Part shown: positions 1 through 10,874 of the stretch, one piece after another
Layout of the letters: every line of letters starts with the position of its first letter
Numbering within the stretch: the stretch's first letter is position 1
Assembly (NCBI GenBank): GCA_035048495.1
Contig: CM068541.1
Location: forward strand, 16,251,929-16,315,928
Direction: 5' to 3'
Origin: Euptelea pleiosperma
Taxonomy: Eukaryota; Streptophyta; Magnoliopsida; Ranunculales; Eupteleaceae
Length of the DNA: 64,000 bases
The notes under the pieces: model-generated
The model's input: only the letters and a program-made list of their open reading frames with translations
The model's database searches: none
What the model was told of the DNA's origin: nothing
Program-made: the position numbers and the translations under genes

Positions 1-349
1 CTAATTCCTCCTCTTCTCAATTGCTTTCTAGATAATCTTTATTTCTCAAAGTATTTTTAATTGCAAGCATTGTAAGTCAATTAATTAATGAATAAAGTTC
101 ATTTCAATTTGTTTGCATTTTTTATCCTTAGTTGTTTACGAGTCTCTCTAAAAGCATGTTTTAAATCACTACTCACCCTTCACACCTCTCCGCATGCACT
201 CTCTCCTTTATGTTTTTCTTTAATGTTGCTACCCTAACCCAAGTGTGGATATGATATCCCACTTACCTTGTTCTGCCAAGTTTACAGAAAACAGGATTAA
301 AATATTGTTGATTTAGGGCTCAAATTCCAAATGATATAAAAAACCCTAA
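1..349. other. AT-rich intergenic sequence
   Basis: No coding region, repeat terminus or RNA gene could be supported here. It is ordinary AT-rich plant intergenic DNA leading into the first MITE. Confidence 0.5.
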
Positions 350-667
350 TTTCATTGACCATATGGATGTTTGTTCCATCCCTAGCTAAGTGGACCTACA
401 TACCAAAAAGCAGCCTAATTAGTGATTTTTAATCTTTGGATCTGAGTAACCCCATTAATTCTCAAAATCCATAATTAAAAATAAATAAAAATACTACTCT
501 AATCAAATAGATAGAAATTACTAATTAGGCTGAATTTTGGTACATAGATCCAACTAGGGATGGGCCAAAGATCCATACGGTTGGTGATCTTTATGAGTAT
601 GCCACATGTCTCATATTGTGGATCCTCATCATCGTTGATGAGGGACATCATCATCAAAGTTCTACTC
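350..667. mobile_element. M1-family MITE (MULE-like), left end degraded
   Basis: First copy of a family called M1 here. The two halves are inverted repeats of each other. The left half reads CATATGGATGTTTG..CCATCCCTA..TGGACCTACATACC and the right half is its complement, GGGATGGGCCAAAGATCCATACGG. Between them lie paired 'aatcagcctgattagtgattt'-type blocks. The right end reads CATCATCAAAGTTCTACTC, matching the terminus GAATAAAACTTTGATGAC of the best copy at 17848-18255, which has a 9-bp target duplication. It encodes nothing. Confidence 0.75.
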
Positions 668-776
668 CTTTGCCTATTTGTCCTCAACATAAAAAAAAAA
701 CTCATTAATGAGCTCTCTCCCAAGGATTCAATACTACCCCTAAATGAACTCCTAATTACTTTCCATGCCATTTAGT

Positions 777-975
777 GATCTTAAACCGTTTGGATCTTTG
801 CACCCAAAATAATGCTCAAAATCTACGGTTAAAAATAAACCCATGAAAATGACCCCAATCGAATGCTTAGAAATCGTTAATCAAGCTGATTTTTTGCATG
901 TGGGTTCACCTAGGGATGGGCCAAACATCCATACAGTTAGTGATCTCTAAGACTGTGCCACGTGTAAGGTGCACG
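777..975. mobile_element. M1-family MITE, half copy
   Basis: Only the right half of the M1 body is present: the ATGCTCAAAATCTACGGTT block, then CCTAGGGATGGGCCAAACAT and a terminal CCACGTGT. The left half is missing, so this is a truncated copy. Confidence 0.65.
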
Positions 976-1135
976 TGGCGTCCCCTAATTTCTTATTAAT
1001 AAATAAACTTAATAGCAAAATATATTTTGCAAGGTAAATAAGTTACGTAACTTCTTAAAATCACATGGTCATCAATGGACAATTTTGTAAAACTCCCTAC
1101 TGTGTCACTTCACTTAATGGTACTAGGGGAATGCC

Positions 1136-1655
1136 ACGTACGATGCACATGCACATTACACGTAGCACACTCGTAGAGATCACTCACCGTATATCGATAT
1201 CGGCCCATCCCTAAATGGACCTACATGAAAAAAATCAGCCTATTAATAATTTTTAAGATTTGATTGGAGTCATTTTTACAGGTTGATTTTTAATTGTAGA
1301 TTTTGAGCATTATATGGGTATTCAGATTCAAAGGTTTGAGTTCACTTAACAGGCTTATATAGGTCAACCTAGGGATGAGACAAATGTCCATGTGGTCAAT
1401 GGTCCCTAAGAGTGTGTCACGTGGCATATACTATTGTCCCTCATCATCACTGACGAGGGATGTGTGCGTGTTGGACATCTTGAATAGTGCGGGGCGTACT
1501 CCAACTCAGGTTTGTCTTTTCTTTAGAAGAGAGGCATGCATTTTTTATGTAATCAGAATAGATGCATTTAATGAGGGAGGGTTCTGCCTTTGAAAGTAGA
1601 GAGGCTTTTTATTGTGTCACATGTGTGGCACCACCGGTTGTTGCTTTATAATAGT
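1136..1655. mobile_element. M1-related MITE with GGTTGTTGCTTTATAATAG end
   Basis: Both inverted M1 blocks are present, with a CACGTGGC motif near 1418. The right end reads GGTTGTTGCTTTATAATAG. Its reverse complement forms the left end of the element at 4671, so the two share a terminus. Divergence is moderate and no target duplication is visible. Confidence 0.65.
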
Positions 1656-1823
1656 ACTAGTGGGTGCCCCGTGCCATCGGCACTCCTCGACAAAGAATTT
1701 GCCAAAATTAGGTGAGTGGATGAGATCCAGCGTCTATTTGGGGGAGGATTAGATGGAGAGGCCATCGGCACTCCTCAACAAAGAATTTGCCAAAATCAGG
1801 TGAGTGGCGGAGATCCACTGTCC

Positions 1824-1855
<32 letters not shown>

Positions 1856-3640
1856 GGGGATTAGAGGAGGTATAAGTAGGGAAACAACCAATGTGTTTTG
1901 TTATATAGAATAGTAAATGGCCTATGCCCATGGCACTCCACGACAAAAGTGTTTGCAAAGGTGCCTTTGGCACTCAAACGATATAACGGACAGGGACGTT
2001 ACCGTTTTTTCCATTATAACGGCTGTTATAACGGATTGTAACGCACAGAGGGAGAAATGGAAAAATAACAAAAAATAACAGTGTTGAAATTTAAATTTTG
2101 AATAAATTGAGGTCAAATGAGGTGGATTGAGTGGCTGAAATCTAACTGTCCACATTAGATCGATGGATTTGATCTCAACCACTCTTTATCTAACCGTCCA
2201 CATTAGATGGATGGATAAGATAAGAGAATACAACTGAGTTGTCTTGATATATGCGTGGGTGGCCTGTGCCCCGGCACTTTCTGACAAAGTGTTTGTCAAA
2301 ATCGGGTGGGAGTTAATCTCAGCCATCGATACGAGGCATAGTGGATCTCAGCCACTCGTTATCGAAGCCATATAAGATAAGAGGGGTATAAGAAAACCAA
2401 TAAATTTTATTTTTTTTATAAATTTTAAAATTTGAATTTCAGCACCACTTTTTCCGTTAAAATCATTAAAATCCATTTTTTCCATTCTTGTCCCTAGCCG
2501 TTTCAATCCGTTTTAACGGTAACACTCCTATCGAGGCATAAAAAGTGGGGCTCCTGAGCCTGACCCTTGGGCTATATGTAAATCCAACCTATTTTATTCA
2601 TTATATGTAGGTAAATAGTAGGTGACCCGTGCCCACGCCACTCATCGACAAAGCTTTTGTCAAAATTGGGTCTGAGTGGTTGAGATCCACCGTCCATTTG
2701 GTGTGATAAGATCTCAGCCATCCTTTATGAAGCCAGATAAGAGGGGGAGACAACCGTCCTATTTTGTTATATAGATAGTATATGGCCTGTGCCCACGGCA
2801 CTCCCCAGAAAACGCATTTGCAAAAATTGGGTGCCTTCGGCACTCAAACGGTATAACAGATTGAGGGCGTTACCATTATTTCCGTTATAACAGATTCTAA
2901 CGTATATGGGTAAAAAATGAAAAATAATGGAGATGAATAGAAATAACAGAAAGTAATTGTGCTAAAATTAAAATTTTGATTTTCAAATATTCACTAAAAT
3001 TTATAACATAAAATAACTGAAAAAATAACAGATGTTTTTTAACAATTTCTTTTTAAAAAATTATGGTCATTATTTTCGTTATAATGGAAAGATAATAGAA
3101 AATAACGGTCGTTACCAGTTATTTTCTGAGCGTTAAAACAGTACATAACGTAATGAGGGAGGTCCAAACCCGTTATAACAGCCGCTATTCATAGCGTACA
3201 CCAAATCTCTTTACTTTTGGGTCCATGAATCCTATTTATGTTCGGCACATATTTGGTCGACGTACACCAAATCCAAGTCTGTATAGTGAAATTTCAGATT
3301 TTCTCGAAAATCATAACATGAGGCGAATAAATGAATGAGTGAGTGGTTGAGATCCGACCATCCAACATTAGATGGACGGATTTGATCTCAACCAGTCTTT
3401 ATCTTATGAAGCCGGATAAGATAAGGGATAAGACAACTTCCCTGTTTTGTTATATAGATAGTGGGTAGCGTGGGCACAATCTGACAAAGCGTTGGCCAAA
3501 ATTGAGTGTGAATGGCTAAGATCCACCATCCATTTGGAGGATAAGATCTCAGCCACTCTTTGTTGAAACCGGATAAGATAAGATAAGAGATAAGACAATT
3601 ATCCTGTTTTGTTATATAGATAGATAAATATACCTCACAG
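1656..3640. repeat. Cluster of 'GCCCGTGCCC..TTGTTATATAGAT' modules
   Basis: A head-to-tail series of related modules of roughly 150-330 bp. Each starts like TAGTGGGTGGCCCGTGCCCACGGCACTC, continues with ACAAAGCGTTTGCCAAAATC, GAGATCCACCGTCCATTTGG and AAGATCTCAGCCA, and ends in TTTTGTTATATAGAT. Starts are near 1665, 1912, 2254, 2620, 2778 and 3460. Some modules also carry a GGTATAACGGAC..CGTTACC block shared with the CAAGGTTTAAA MITE family (2840-3190). None is coding. Related clusters lie at 18419-18895 and 40640-41945. I do not recognise the family. Confidence 0.7.
1835..1859. repeat. 25-nt poly-G tract after a poly-T run
   Basis: Ten T are followed by 25 uninterrupted G inside one of the repeat modules. 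Reading frames across it are meaningless glycine or proline runs. The exact length is likely to be unreliable in the assembly. Confidence 0.9.
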
Positions 3641-4319
3641 TTAACTTCAAAAAAGTTGCAGTTGAGGCCATTGACACTTGGATTCAGAGATCCAGAGACG
3701 GCAATACTATATTTACCTTTTGTAGTTGTGGCCTCATGGATTGTCGATCTCTTGAATCCAAAGGCCAATGACCTAAAATGTAAAACAATTTTTTGCTGTT
3801 AGCTATGTGGCACATATACTAATTGGTTGGCAATGATAATTTAACTATTATCCATCATTAAGGTTAGAAATTAACAAGAACCCTAAATTAGTGTCAAATT
3901 ACTATAATCCACATGTCCAAATTAGTTAATGGGCCGGGCTTGGGTAGAGACTATTAGGCCTGTCATGGGCCTGGCTGGGCCAGTGCTTGTAGTCATAGTT
4001 TGTGGACCAGTCCTGGACATACCTAGATCTGGCCCATTAACACTCCTAATTAGAACCAAGGTTAAATCTGATTGTACGACGTAACGGACAGATATTGCTT
4101 CATGCTGCACTGGATAATGTTTTAACTTGAAATTTTTTAATCGTTGTAGTTATTATTGGAATTTTTAAGAAGGGAAATTTTAGTTGCACCGCTTGAATTT
4201 TTAGGGCACCCAAAGTAAACATTCATCCAACAATTTTTTATTTTTATTTTATTTATTTATTTATTTATTTTTTTAATCCATCCGACAATTATATATGTTG
4301 ACAAATAATCAAATTTCCA
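3641..4319. other. Intergenic sequence with a GGGCC-rich island
   Basis: No gene is seen. A GC-rich stretch at about 3925-4035 is dense in GGGCC and GGCCC words (TTAATGGGCCGGGCTTGGG). It resembles low-complexity islands at 7560-7720 and 15992-16120 and is probably old transposon sequence. An ATTT microsatellite lies near 4243-4270. Confidence 0.5.
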
Positions 4320-4462
4320 CTGTTAAAATCAACCCATGAAAATAACTCAATTCGAACGCCTATAAATCACTAATCAGGCTGATTTTTTGTTTTTAGATCC
4401 ATGTAGGGATTGGCTAATCATCCATACCGTCGGAGTTTTCTAAGAGTATGCCACGTGGGTTC
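4320..4462. mobile_element. M1-family MITE, half copy
   Basis: The right half only: ATCAACCCATGAAAATAACTC, CACTAATCAGGCTGATTTTT, then GGGATTGGCTAATCATCCAT and GCCACGTGGG. The left half is absent. Confidence 0.65.
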
Positions 4463-4670
4463 CTGAACGGTTGCATGAAGCTGCACACGGTGATCTCGAG
4501 TCTAACTTGTGCAATGCATTTTCATGAATTACACAAATTGAAGTACAATTTGTTGGGTGCTTTCAATAGGTCGGGGTGCCTTCACAATTCGTGGGGTGCA
4601 ACTAAAATTTCCTTTTAAGAATTTCAATTTTATGTATATAGATGCCACTTATTAAGACATTTATTTATAC

Positions 4671-5545
4671 TATTATAAAGCAACAACCAGGGTTACCACA
4701 CATGTGACACAATTAGAGGCCTTACTACTTTCAAAGGTAAAAGTAAAACCTTCCCTCGTTAAAATGTCCCTTCACAGTTCAGGTTGCCTGGCATGCCCAC
4801 ATCCCTCATCAACGATGATGAGGGACAATAGTATAAGCCACGTGGCACATTCTTAGAGACCATTGACCTTATGGATGTTTGTCTCATTCCTAAGTGGACC
4901 TATAGTCTGATTAATGATTTCAAACCTTTGGATCTGAGTGCCGCAAATAATGTTTGAAATCTATGGTTAAAAATCAACCCATGAAAACGACTCCAATCAA
5001 ATCTTAAAAACCACTGATTAGGCTGATTGTTTGCATATAGGCCCACCTAGAGACAGGGCCAAACATCGATACGGTCAGTGACCTCTACGAGTGTGCCGCG
5101 TGTAAGGTGCTTCATGTGTAAAGTGCACGTATAAGGTGCTTCCCTCATTAAATGTCCCTTCACATTTCAGGTTGTCTCGCAAGCCCACGTCCCTCATCAA
5201 TAATGAGGGACAATAGTATAAGCCATGTGGCACACTCTTAGAGACCACTGACCTTATGGATGTGTGTCCCATTCTAGGTGGACCTATATACCAAATATCA
5301 GTCTGGTTAGTGATTCAAACCTTTGGATCTGAGTACCCCAAATAATGCTTAAAATCTATGGTTGAAAATCAACCCATGAAAACGACTCCAATCAAATCCT
5401 TAAAAACCACTAATTAGGTTGAGGTTTTGCATATAGGCCCACCTAGAGATGGGCCAAACATCTATACGGTCAGTGATCTCTACGAGTGTGCCACGTGTAA
5501 GATGCTTCCATGTGCAAGGTGCACGTGCATTATTTCAATTAATGG
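4671..5545. mobile_element. M1-related MITE with a tandemly duplicated ~389-bp body
   Basis: The left end CTATTATAAAGCAACAACC is the complement of the right end at 1655. The body then occurs twice head to tail. Unit 1 is 4750-5138 and unit 2 is 5139 to about 5530; both begin CTTCCCTC.TTAAA and contain ATGAGGGACAATAGTATAAGCC, a CCACGTGGCAC or CCATGTGGCAC box and both inverted M1 blocks. The offset is 389 bp. No coding capacity. Confidence 0.75.
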
Positions 5546-5949
5546 CATTTATGTCCAAAGTTACAAGTTTTGGTAAAAAGACGCATTATGCTCAAAAGGC
5601 TTGTATTTTAAGCTAAAGGCACATATGCACATTGACACATACTTTGTGAAAAAAGTGTCATAATTGAGGTGGGTAAACCCGGGTGAGTGACAGATGTTAA
5701 ATGCCATAAACATGATGAAATAAACAATAAAAAGATCCGAAAAAAAAGAAAAGAAAAGAGAGACAATGAGAGATAACTATGTATAACAAGGTTCGTCACC
5801 GAAATCCGGTCAACTATGTCCTTGGCCTCGTTGATGGAGGCAAACCACTACTCGTTAAAAGTTACTATTAAAAAAATATTATTCATGAATAATTCCACAA
5901 ATTATTAGTTATGGTGTTTGCTCCCAGCATGTCGAGTAAAATGATGTGG
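5546..5949. other. Intergenic sequence, nothing recognised
   Basis: AT-rich sequence with short open frames only. No repeat terminus or gene is visible. Confidence 0.4.
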
Positions 5950-6180
5950 GGGCTAAAAGGGGTTATTAGAAAAAGGGCTCTTTCTGACCCCTTCCCGGGA
6001 GTCGCGTTGTCGGCCGTGGATTCGAAGAATCCAACAGTTGTCGTTAGCATTGAGCTGGCATTCACTTTAATTTTGCACCTTTCGCAAAAGCACCGTTGGA
6101 TTCGTGAAATCCACTACTGTGAACACGACTCGCGAGAGGGGGTCAGTAAAAGGGGGATCTTGAGCTTGAGCCTTAGATAA
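5950..6180. mobile_element. Inverted-repeat MITE related to the 11512 MULE MITE
   Basis: Imperfect inverted arms at about 5980-6045 and 6093-6150 share TTTCTGACCCC, GAGTCG.GTT and GTGGATTCG.AGAATCCAAC. The right end GGGGGTCAGTAAAAGGGGGATC..GAGCTTGAGCC resembles the terminus GTCAGA..GGGGGTCCCTTGAGCCCGACCC of the element at 11512-11901. It is probably an older relative, and no clean target duplication is seen. Confidence 0.5.
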
Positions 6181-6480
6181 ATATTTTGAACTAAAATGAT
6201 TTTTTGGATTTTTTCACGAAGGAGCACTTAATTATATTGCTTCGTTGGAGTTGTCCCAAGACCGACTAGGCTAGAATCAGAGGGACTCCAATTAGGACTT
6301 CTCATCCTTTTTGTTTGAGTCCAAGAAAATCTTTATTTCTGTCCGTATGACAGAGATTTTTTGAGTAGGATTTCTCGTCTGGCTAGGGAACTTCATTCCT
6401 ATTCTCGATTAAGATTAATTGGTTGGGTGGTGAATACTTCTATTTTAGTAAGTGGATTGGAGGTAGTCTAGCTGCGTAGG

Positions 6481-6640
6481 GATTGGGGAAAAATTCGTTG
6501 GCACCAAGTCTCATCCAAAATGTCTGACAAGTACCCCTCGTTAACCTCTAACCAACGGCTTAACGCAGGTTCGATTAATGAATATTGGTGTACGGTGTCA
6601 GACATTTTGGATGAGGAGACTTCAAAGTTTGAAGTCTTAT
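6481..6640. mobile_element. Short inverted-repeat element
   Basis: Inverted arms GTCTCATCCAAAATGTCTGACA (6508-6529) and TGTCAGACATTTTGGATGAGGAGAC (6596-6620) flank a 66-bp spacer. A related copy occurs at 42270-42470. The open frames crossing it on both strands are artefacts of the symmetry. Confidence 0.65.
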
Positions 6641-6835
6641 TGAGGATGGTGCCTTTTACGGTTATGTGGGGTATATGGATGGAGAGAAACATAAGAGTAT
6701 TTAAAGATAATTCTTGGCAGGAGACTCTCATTAGCATTAAGGCATTCCTTTTCAGCTGGGGCTGCAGGCTTCCAGAGTTGATAGGAATTTATTTTTGTGA
6801 CTTAGTCTATAGGATGGAAGATCATGTGTAGCACC
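6636..6835 (+). pseudogene. LINE reverse transcriptase 3'-region fragment (zf-RVT-like)
   Basis: The translation contains VPFTVMWGIWMERNIRVFKDN followed by a SIKAFLFSWGCRLPEL-like stretch. This is the typical W-x-IW-x-ERN-x-R-x-F motif found just C-terminal of the reverse transcriptase/zf-RVT region of plant L1-type non-LTR retrotransposons. Only about 65 codons remain and the upstream part is replaced by the short inverted-repeat element. A dead fragment, assigned by motif only. Confidence 0.7.
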
Positions 6836-7239
6836 TGTTTCATCGGCTCTATGTCATGCTTGGTCAGGGTGGCAGTTTTGTTGGACGGTTGGGTGATAAA
6901 AAGGGCAATAGATTGTCGACCATGATGAGTAATCCGTGCGTACAAGGTTGGGGACATGGTTCGAAATCTCAGGATCGGAGGCCGGATCGGTAGGGCTCTG
7001 ATCCTGATTCGGATCAGTTCGTTTCAGAACAGATTGGCTTATCTCTCTCTGAGACAACTAAAGTGAGACTTCTTTTGGAAATAGTGATCTCGGGACGAGA
7101 CAATCTATTTTTGCATCGGATCAGTGGGCTCCATTCCTCATCCGGATTGCCAGATCGCCCGATCCAGAACGGAATCAGACAAGACACAAACTATAGTTGG
7201 AGAGGATTTGCTATCTGTGGTTACAAGACACAGTTCGTT

Positions 7240-7452
7240 CCAAGATTGGTGATTTATAGCCTATGGATTCGACCATTTTTTATGAGTTGATTTTTAACCG
7301 TTGGATTCAGAGTAATTTTTTGGTACTCGGATCAAATTGCTAGAGATCATCAATCAGGCTTCCTTTTGGTGTGTAGGTCCATCAAGGGGAAAGCCAATCA
7401 TTCATGGGTCAGTGGGCCCAGAAGAGTATGCGACGTGGTGCATTTTTATGCT
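7240..7452. mobile_element. M1-like MITE half copy
   Basis: Contains GATTTTTAACCGTTGGATTC, AGATCATCAATCAGGCT and TAGGTCCATCAAGGGG, ending in GTCAGTGGGCCCAG. This matches the right half of the variant MITEs at 9667 and 14151. The left half is missing. Confidence 0.55.
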
Positions 7453-7554
7453 ACCACAGCGCCATAGAAAAAATTCATCTCCAGCTATATCTTCTCAAGA
7501 GAAGTGGAAAAAAAAAAATTGCTCTCTTAAAGTTGGAGATCAAACTTGATCTCC

Positions 7555-7740
7555 TATTCCAGAGAACGCTAACCCGGTTCGGTCCGACCCACTATGCATC
7601 CGAGCCGAGCTTGGGCTTTGAGATTTCGTACGCTGCCCGGCCATCTGTATGGCCCGTTAAGAGGGTTTGGCGGGCCATCCCGTGGGCAGGCCAATTAGCC
7701 CAGCAGAATGTCGCCCGCTAAATCCATGTTAACAGGCTAT
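7555..7740. other. GC-rich GGCCCG/CCCGGC island
   Basis: A stretch rich in CGGTCCGACCC, GCCCGGCC and GGCGGGCCATCCCGTGGGC. The base composition differs sharply from the AT-rich surroundings. It is probably part of an unrecognised transposon. No gene is supported. Confidence 0.4.
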
Positions 7741-7754
7741 GCGGCTGGCTAAAG

Positions 7755-8165
7755 TACCCACACTATACGGTCAATGATCTCTAATATTGTGCCACATGGC
7801 TCATAATATGGCCTATCATTAATGGTGTCAAAACTGATTGCTAATCAAGATAATTTTTTTAAAGTTGGTCCACCTGGAGATGGGCAAAACATCTATACGG
7901 TCAGTCGCATGTGCATGGTGGTGTCATTGGCCAAAAATGCACCTAAAACTGTAAGCTAAATTGTAATGATAAAAATCTATGGTTGAAAACAAACCATGAA
8001 AAGACTCTAATCCAATGGATAGAAATTGCTAATCAAGATAAATTTTCGTAGGTAGATCCACATAGAGATTGGACAAACATCTATATGGTCAGTGGTCTCT
8101 AAATGTGTGCCACGTGAAAAGTGCTAAGGTGCATGTGCATCGCACGTGGCATTCCACTAGTCTCT
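7755..8165. mobile_element. Two M1-family MITE fragments
   Basis: Fragment 1 (7755-7905) and fragment 2 (7955-8155) each contain the GATGGGCAAAACATCTATACGG or GATTGGACAAACATCTATATGG block. The second ends in GTGCCACGTG followed by GCACGTGGCATT. Both are right-half copies in the same orientation. Confidence 0.6.
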
Positions 8166-8497
8166 TAAACGAAAAGAAAATGGACGGTCAAAATACAAAG
8201 AAAAGAAATATAAATATAACAGGTGTGTAACTGATTACCCGACTGCTGCCAATAAATAAGTAAAAAAATAATAATAATAAATGAAGAAGTTGTGTTGGCA
8301 TCGTCCATCAGTCCTGATGATCAGATCCACATATGGTGATCATGCATCAAGTGTGAGGAATCCCTGCCACAAGGCCCACAACCTTATCTCTTCTAGTGAG
8401 GGTCTAGATGGAATTCCTGAAAATGATTGATTCCATGTGGTCGATCCATTACAATCACATAGGCCAATTCTGTGGGGGGCAATGTGCCAGTTCACCA

Positions 8498-9382
8498 CTA
8501 GCTGACCTTACTCACTGATAATAATGAGGTGGGACCCAATATGTTGGAAAGCTGAAGTGTTGAAGAATAATAAGATGCACAGATTCTCTGACCAGCCAAT
8601 CCAAATGCATCATCCACCATTCGTTCATGCCAAGGATCTTTCATGGCTTGATTCAACCGTCCAACAAACCCATTCCTTAGCTTCTCACAATAATTCAAGA
8701 AGTGTGCCACGGCCACAGGGTCCTTATATTTCCAGCAATTGTTGTCAGATTCCGGCAATTGAGCCTTACCGGAATCCGACAACGTTGCGAACCCTGCAGA
8801 CATGCTAATGTATTCTACCATACCGTCTAGAAGAGACTCCGGTGCAGCACCATCCCCATCCCAAAGCCATACACGAGCCATACCTCGTTGCACCGCCGAA
8901 ACCATCGCCTTTTCGACATTAGTCTTCTTCATCACTGAGGGACTAATTTGAAGAACGAAATCATGTTTGCCGCTACGGTTGACAACCACCTCGTGGGTCA
9001 GATTCCGACCAGTGAGCTTAATTGTAACACGATCAACTTGCTTCTTGGGGTGGTGATGATCATTGGGGTACAGAATCTTTTCTGCAAATTCACTCGTATT
9101 AAGGACTATACGAGTGGCTTTGTCATTTGAGACGAACAAGAGATCGAACCGACGTCCCGCCGGAGTATCATCAGCATCATTAATAATGGTGACATCAAAG
9201 CCTTTCGACGCTTCATAATTTGCCCAGATGGAGATGATGGCGATGAAGAACACCGAGACCAAGCGCGATACAATGCGAGAGGTGGACAAGGTGGTGATGG
9301 TGTCGTCGTCTTCGTCGGAGGCACCAGCAGTGGTGGTGGTGGTGAAGGATTGGAGGAGGTGGTGGTGGTGGTGGTCCTCCAT
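8498..9382 (-). CDS. Plant basic secretory protein (BSP, PF04450)-family protein, membrane-anchored type
   Basis: An intronless 294-residue frame. The start at 9382 (MEDHHHHH) is preferred over an ATG 28 codons upstream because the extra residues look like translated 5' leader. In order: a His/Thr/Asp-rich cytosolic head (1-36), one hydrophobic span (about 37-54, RLVSVFFIAIISIWAN), then a BSP domain (about 60-275) with NYEASKGFDVTI, FVSNDKATRIVLNTSEF and LLDGMVEYISMSAGF. Classical secreted BSPs carry a metallopeptidase-like HExxH. Here the matching segment (about 159-171, AMVSAVQRGMARV) has no histidines, so catalysis by that site is unlikely. A membrane-anchored plant subfamily resembling Arabidopsis At2g42900 looks like this from memory. 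The role is unknown; BSPs are linked to defence. A 1.66 kb MULE-like palindromic composite begins about 150 bp upstream of the start codon and may influence expression. Confidence 0.92.
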   Translation of the reverse strand: MEDHHHHHLLQSFTTTTTAGASDEDDDTITTLSTSRIVSRLVSVFFIAIISIWANYEASKGFDVTIINDADDTPAGRRFDLLFVSNDKATRIVLNTSEFAEKILYPNDHHHPKKQVDRVTIKLTGRNLTHEVVVNRSGKHDFVLQISPSVMKKTNVEKAMVSAVQRGMARVWLWDGDGAAPESLLDGMVEYISMSAGFATLSDSGKAQLPESDNNCWKYKDPVAVAHFLNYCEKLRNGFVGRLNQAMKDPWHERMVDDAFGLAGQRICASYYSSTLQLSNILGPTSLLSVSKVS

Positions 9383-9660
9383 GGAGAAGAAGAGATCTAA
9401 AGATGGGAAACAATAGAATAAAGCACTATGAGTGGCTGCCAAATGATGGAGGGTCCCACTTACCACGTCTTAAGCCTTGGCAACTTTCTTACCAAATTAC
9501 TTTCATAGAATGATAAATCAATAGCCAAAATGTAGGGAAAACTTTTAGATGCAGAGGATGAGTGGTTAATCTGGACCACTCATCCTCAATTTTTAGAAAC
9601 TCAGATTAACCGGGGTTTGTATTTTAAAACTATTTTTAATTTGCAAAAACTAAAAAACAA

Positions 9661-10470
9661 GGGTCGTGATGTAACAAGGTATACCTGAGATCTTTTCATT
9701 TGCGGAAGCGGCATTTTTGGTAGTCACCACTGCCATCTGGGCCCACTGACTGCATGGATGTTTAGCCCACCCTTTAATAGACATTTATACAAAAATCAGC
9801 TTGTTTAATGATTTTTAGCCGTTGGTTTTAGTACTCAAAAAATGGTTGCATTCAACGGCTATAAGAACGCCTTAAAAAGTGTTAAAATCTAATGGTTATA
9901 TATTACCAATCAAAGTGATTTTTGGTCTGTATATCCACCAAGGGGTGGGATAAACATCCATGCGGTCAGTGGGCCCAGATGGCAGCGGTGACTACCAAAA
10001 ATGCCGCTTCCGTAAATAAAACAGTTCCAGGCATACCTTGTCACATCTTTGTCCAAAAACAAAACCATCTCTTTTTAACAAGGTATGCCTGAAACTGTAG
10101 CAAATGGGGAAGCATGATTTTTGTTACTCACCACTGTCATCTGGGTCCACTGACCGCATGAATGTTTATCCCACCCCTTGGTGGATATACACACCAAAAA
10201 TCACCCCGATTGGTAATCTATAACCATTAGATTTTAGCATATTTTAGAATTTTTTCAAGGCATTCTTATAGCCGTTGAATGCAACCATTTTTTGAGTACT
10301 AAAACCAACGGCTACAAATCATTAACCATGCTGAGTTTTGGTCCGAATGTCTATTAAAGGCGTAGGCTAAACATCCATGCGGTCAGTGGGTCTAGATGGC
10401 AGCGGTGACTACCAAAATTGCCGCTGCTTCCGCAAATGAAAAGATCTCAGGTATACCTTGTTACATCACG
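9661..10470. repeat. ~0.8 kb palindrome made of two head-to-head MITE copies
   Basis: Arm 1 (9661-10055) begins AAGGGTCGTGATGTAACAAGG. Arm 2 (about 10072-10470) ends with its complement, CCTTGTTACATCACGACCCTT. Each arm is a ~390-bp MITE containing TGCGGAAGCGGCATTTTTGG-type, GGGCCCACTGAC and AAAATGGTTGCATTCAACGGC blocks. The loop is only about 20-30 bp. Transcribed, it would give a very long stem. The related single copy at 16709-17063 shows that the unit is a MITE in its own right. Confidence 0.8.
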
Positions 10471-10815
10471 ACCCTTTTTAGAAACCCAGAAATCCTTTCT
10501 CCAAAACCCAGAAGCCGGTGATCTGAAGCACATATCTAGAGGTCACGTGGCTCATATATTTGTGGGTTCCGAGAACCCGTTGTGACGCAATTTTTACTCA
10601 AATGGACCACTCAACTGTACTACCATCACAAGTTCTTGCTTAAAACACAGCCCATGAAAACGACTCCAACCCAACGCTTAGAAATCAGTAATAAAGCTAA
10701 TCCATGACAACGATTCCAATCCAACGCTTAGAAATCACAGATCAAGCTAATTTTTGGTCTGTATGTCTATCTAGAGTTGGCCCAAGCATCCATACGGTGA
10801 GAAATCTCTAAGAAC

Positions 10816-10874
10816 ATCTCAAGACTGGCAGCTTCAAATGCCCAATCAGGTACTCGTATCATGTCAACCAGAAT
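10816..10874 (-). pseudogene. Possible captured host exon fragment inside the MULE composite
   Basis: Read on the minus strand, a good 3' splice site (TTATTTTTCAG, ending at 10875) is followed by an open stretch translating to ILVDMIRVPDWAFEAAS. This looks like protein-coding host sequence, not repeat, and it lies inside MULE terminal repeats, as in Pack-MULEs. It is too short to name the donor gene. Confidence 0.4.

Noticed and set aside
6520..6620. N-terminal part of a 103-codon frame
   Set aside because: Its first third is a short inverted-repeat element. Only the downstream LINE-like part is real coding ancestry.
9213..9416. Overlapping frames rich in His, Pro or Val on both strands within the BSP gene
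   Set aside because: They are shadow frames of the His-rich start of the BSP protein.
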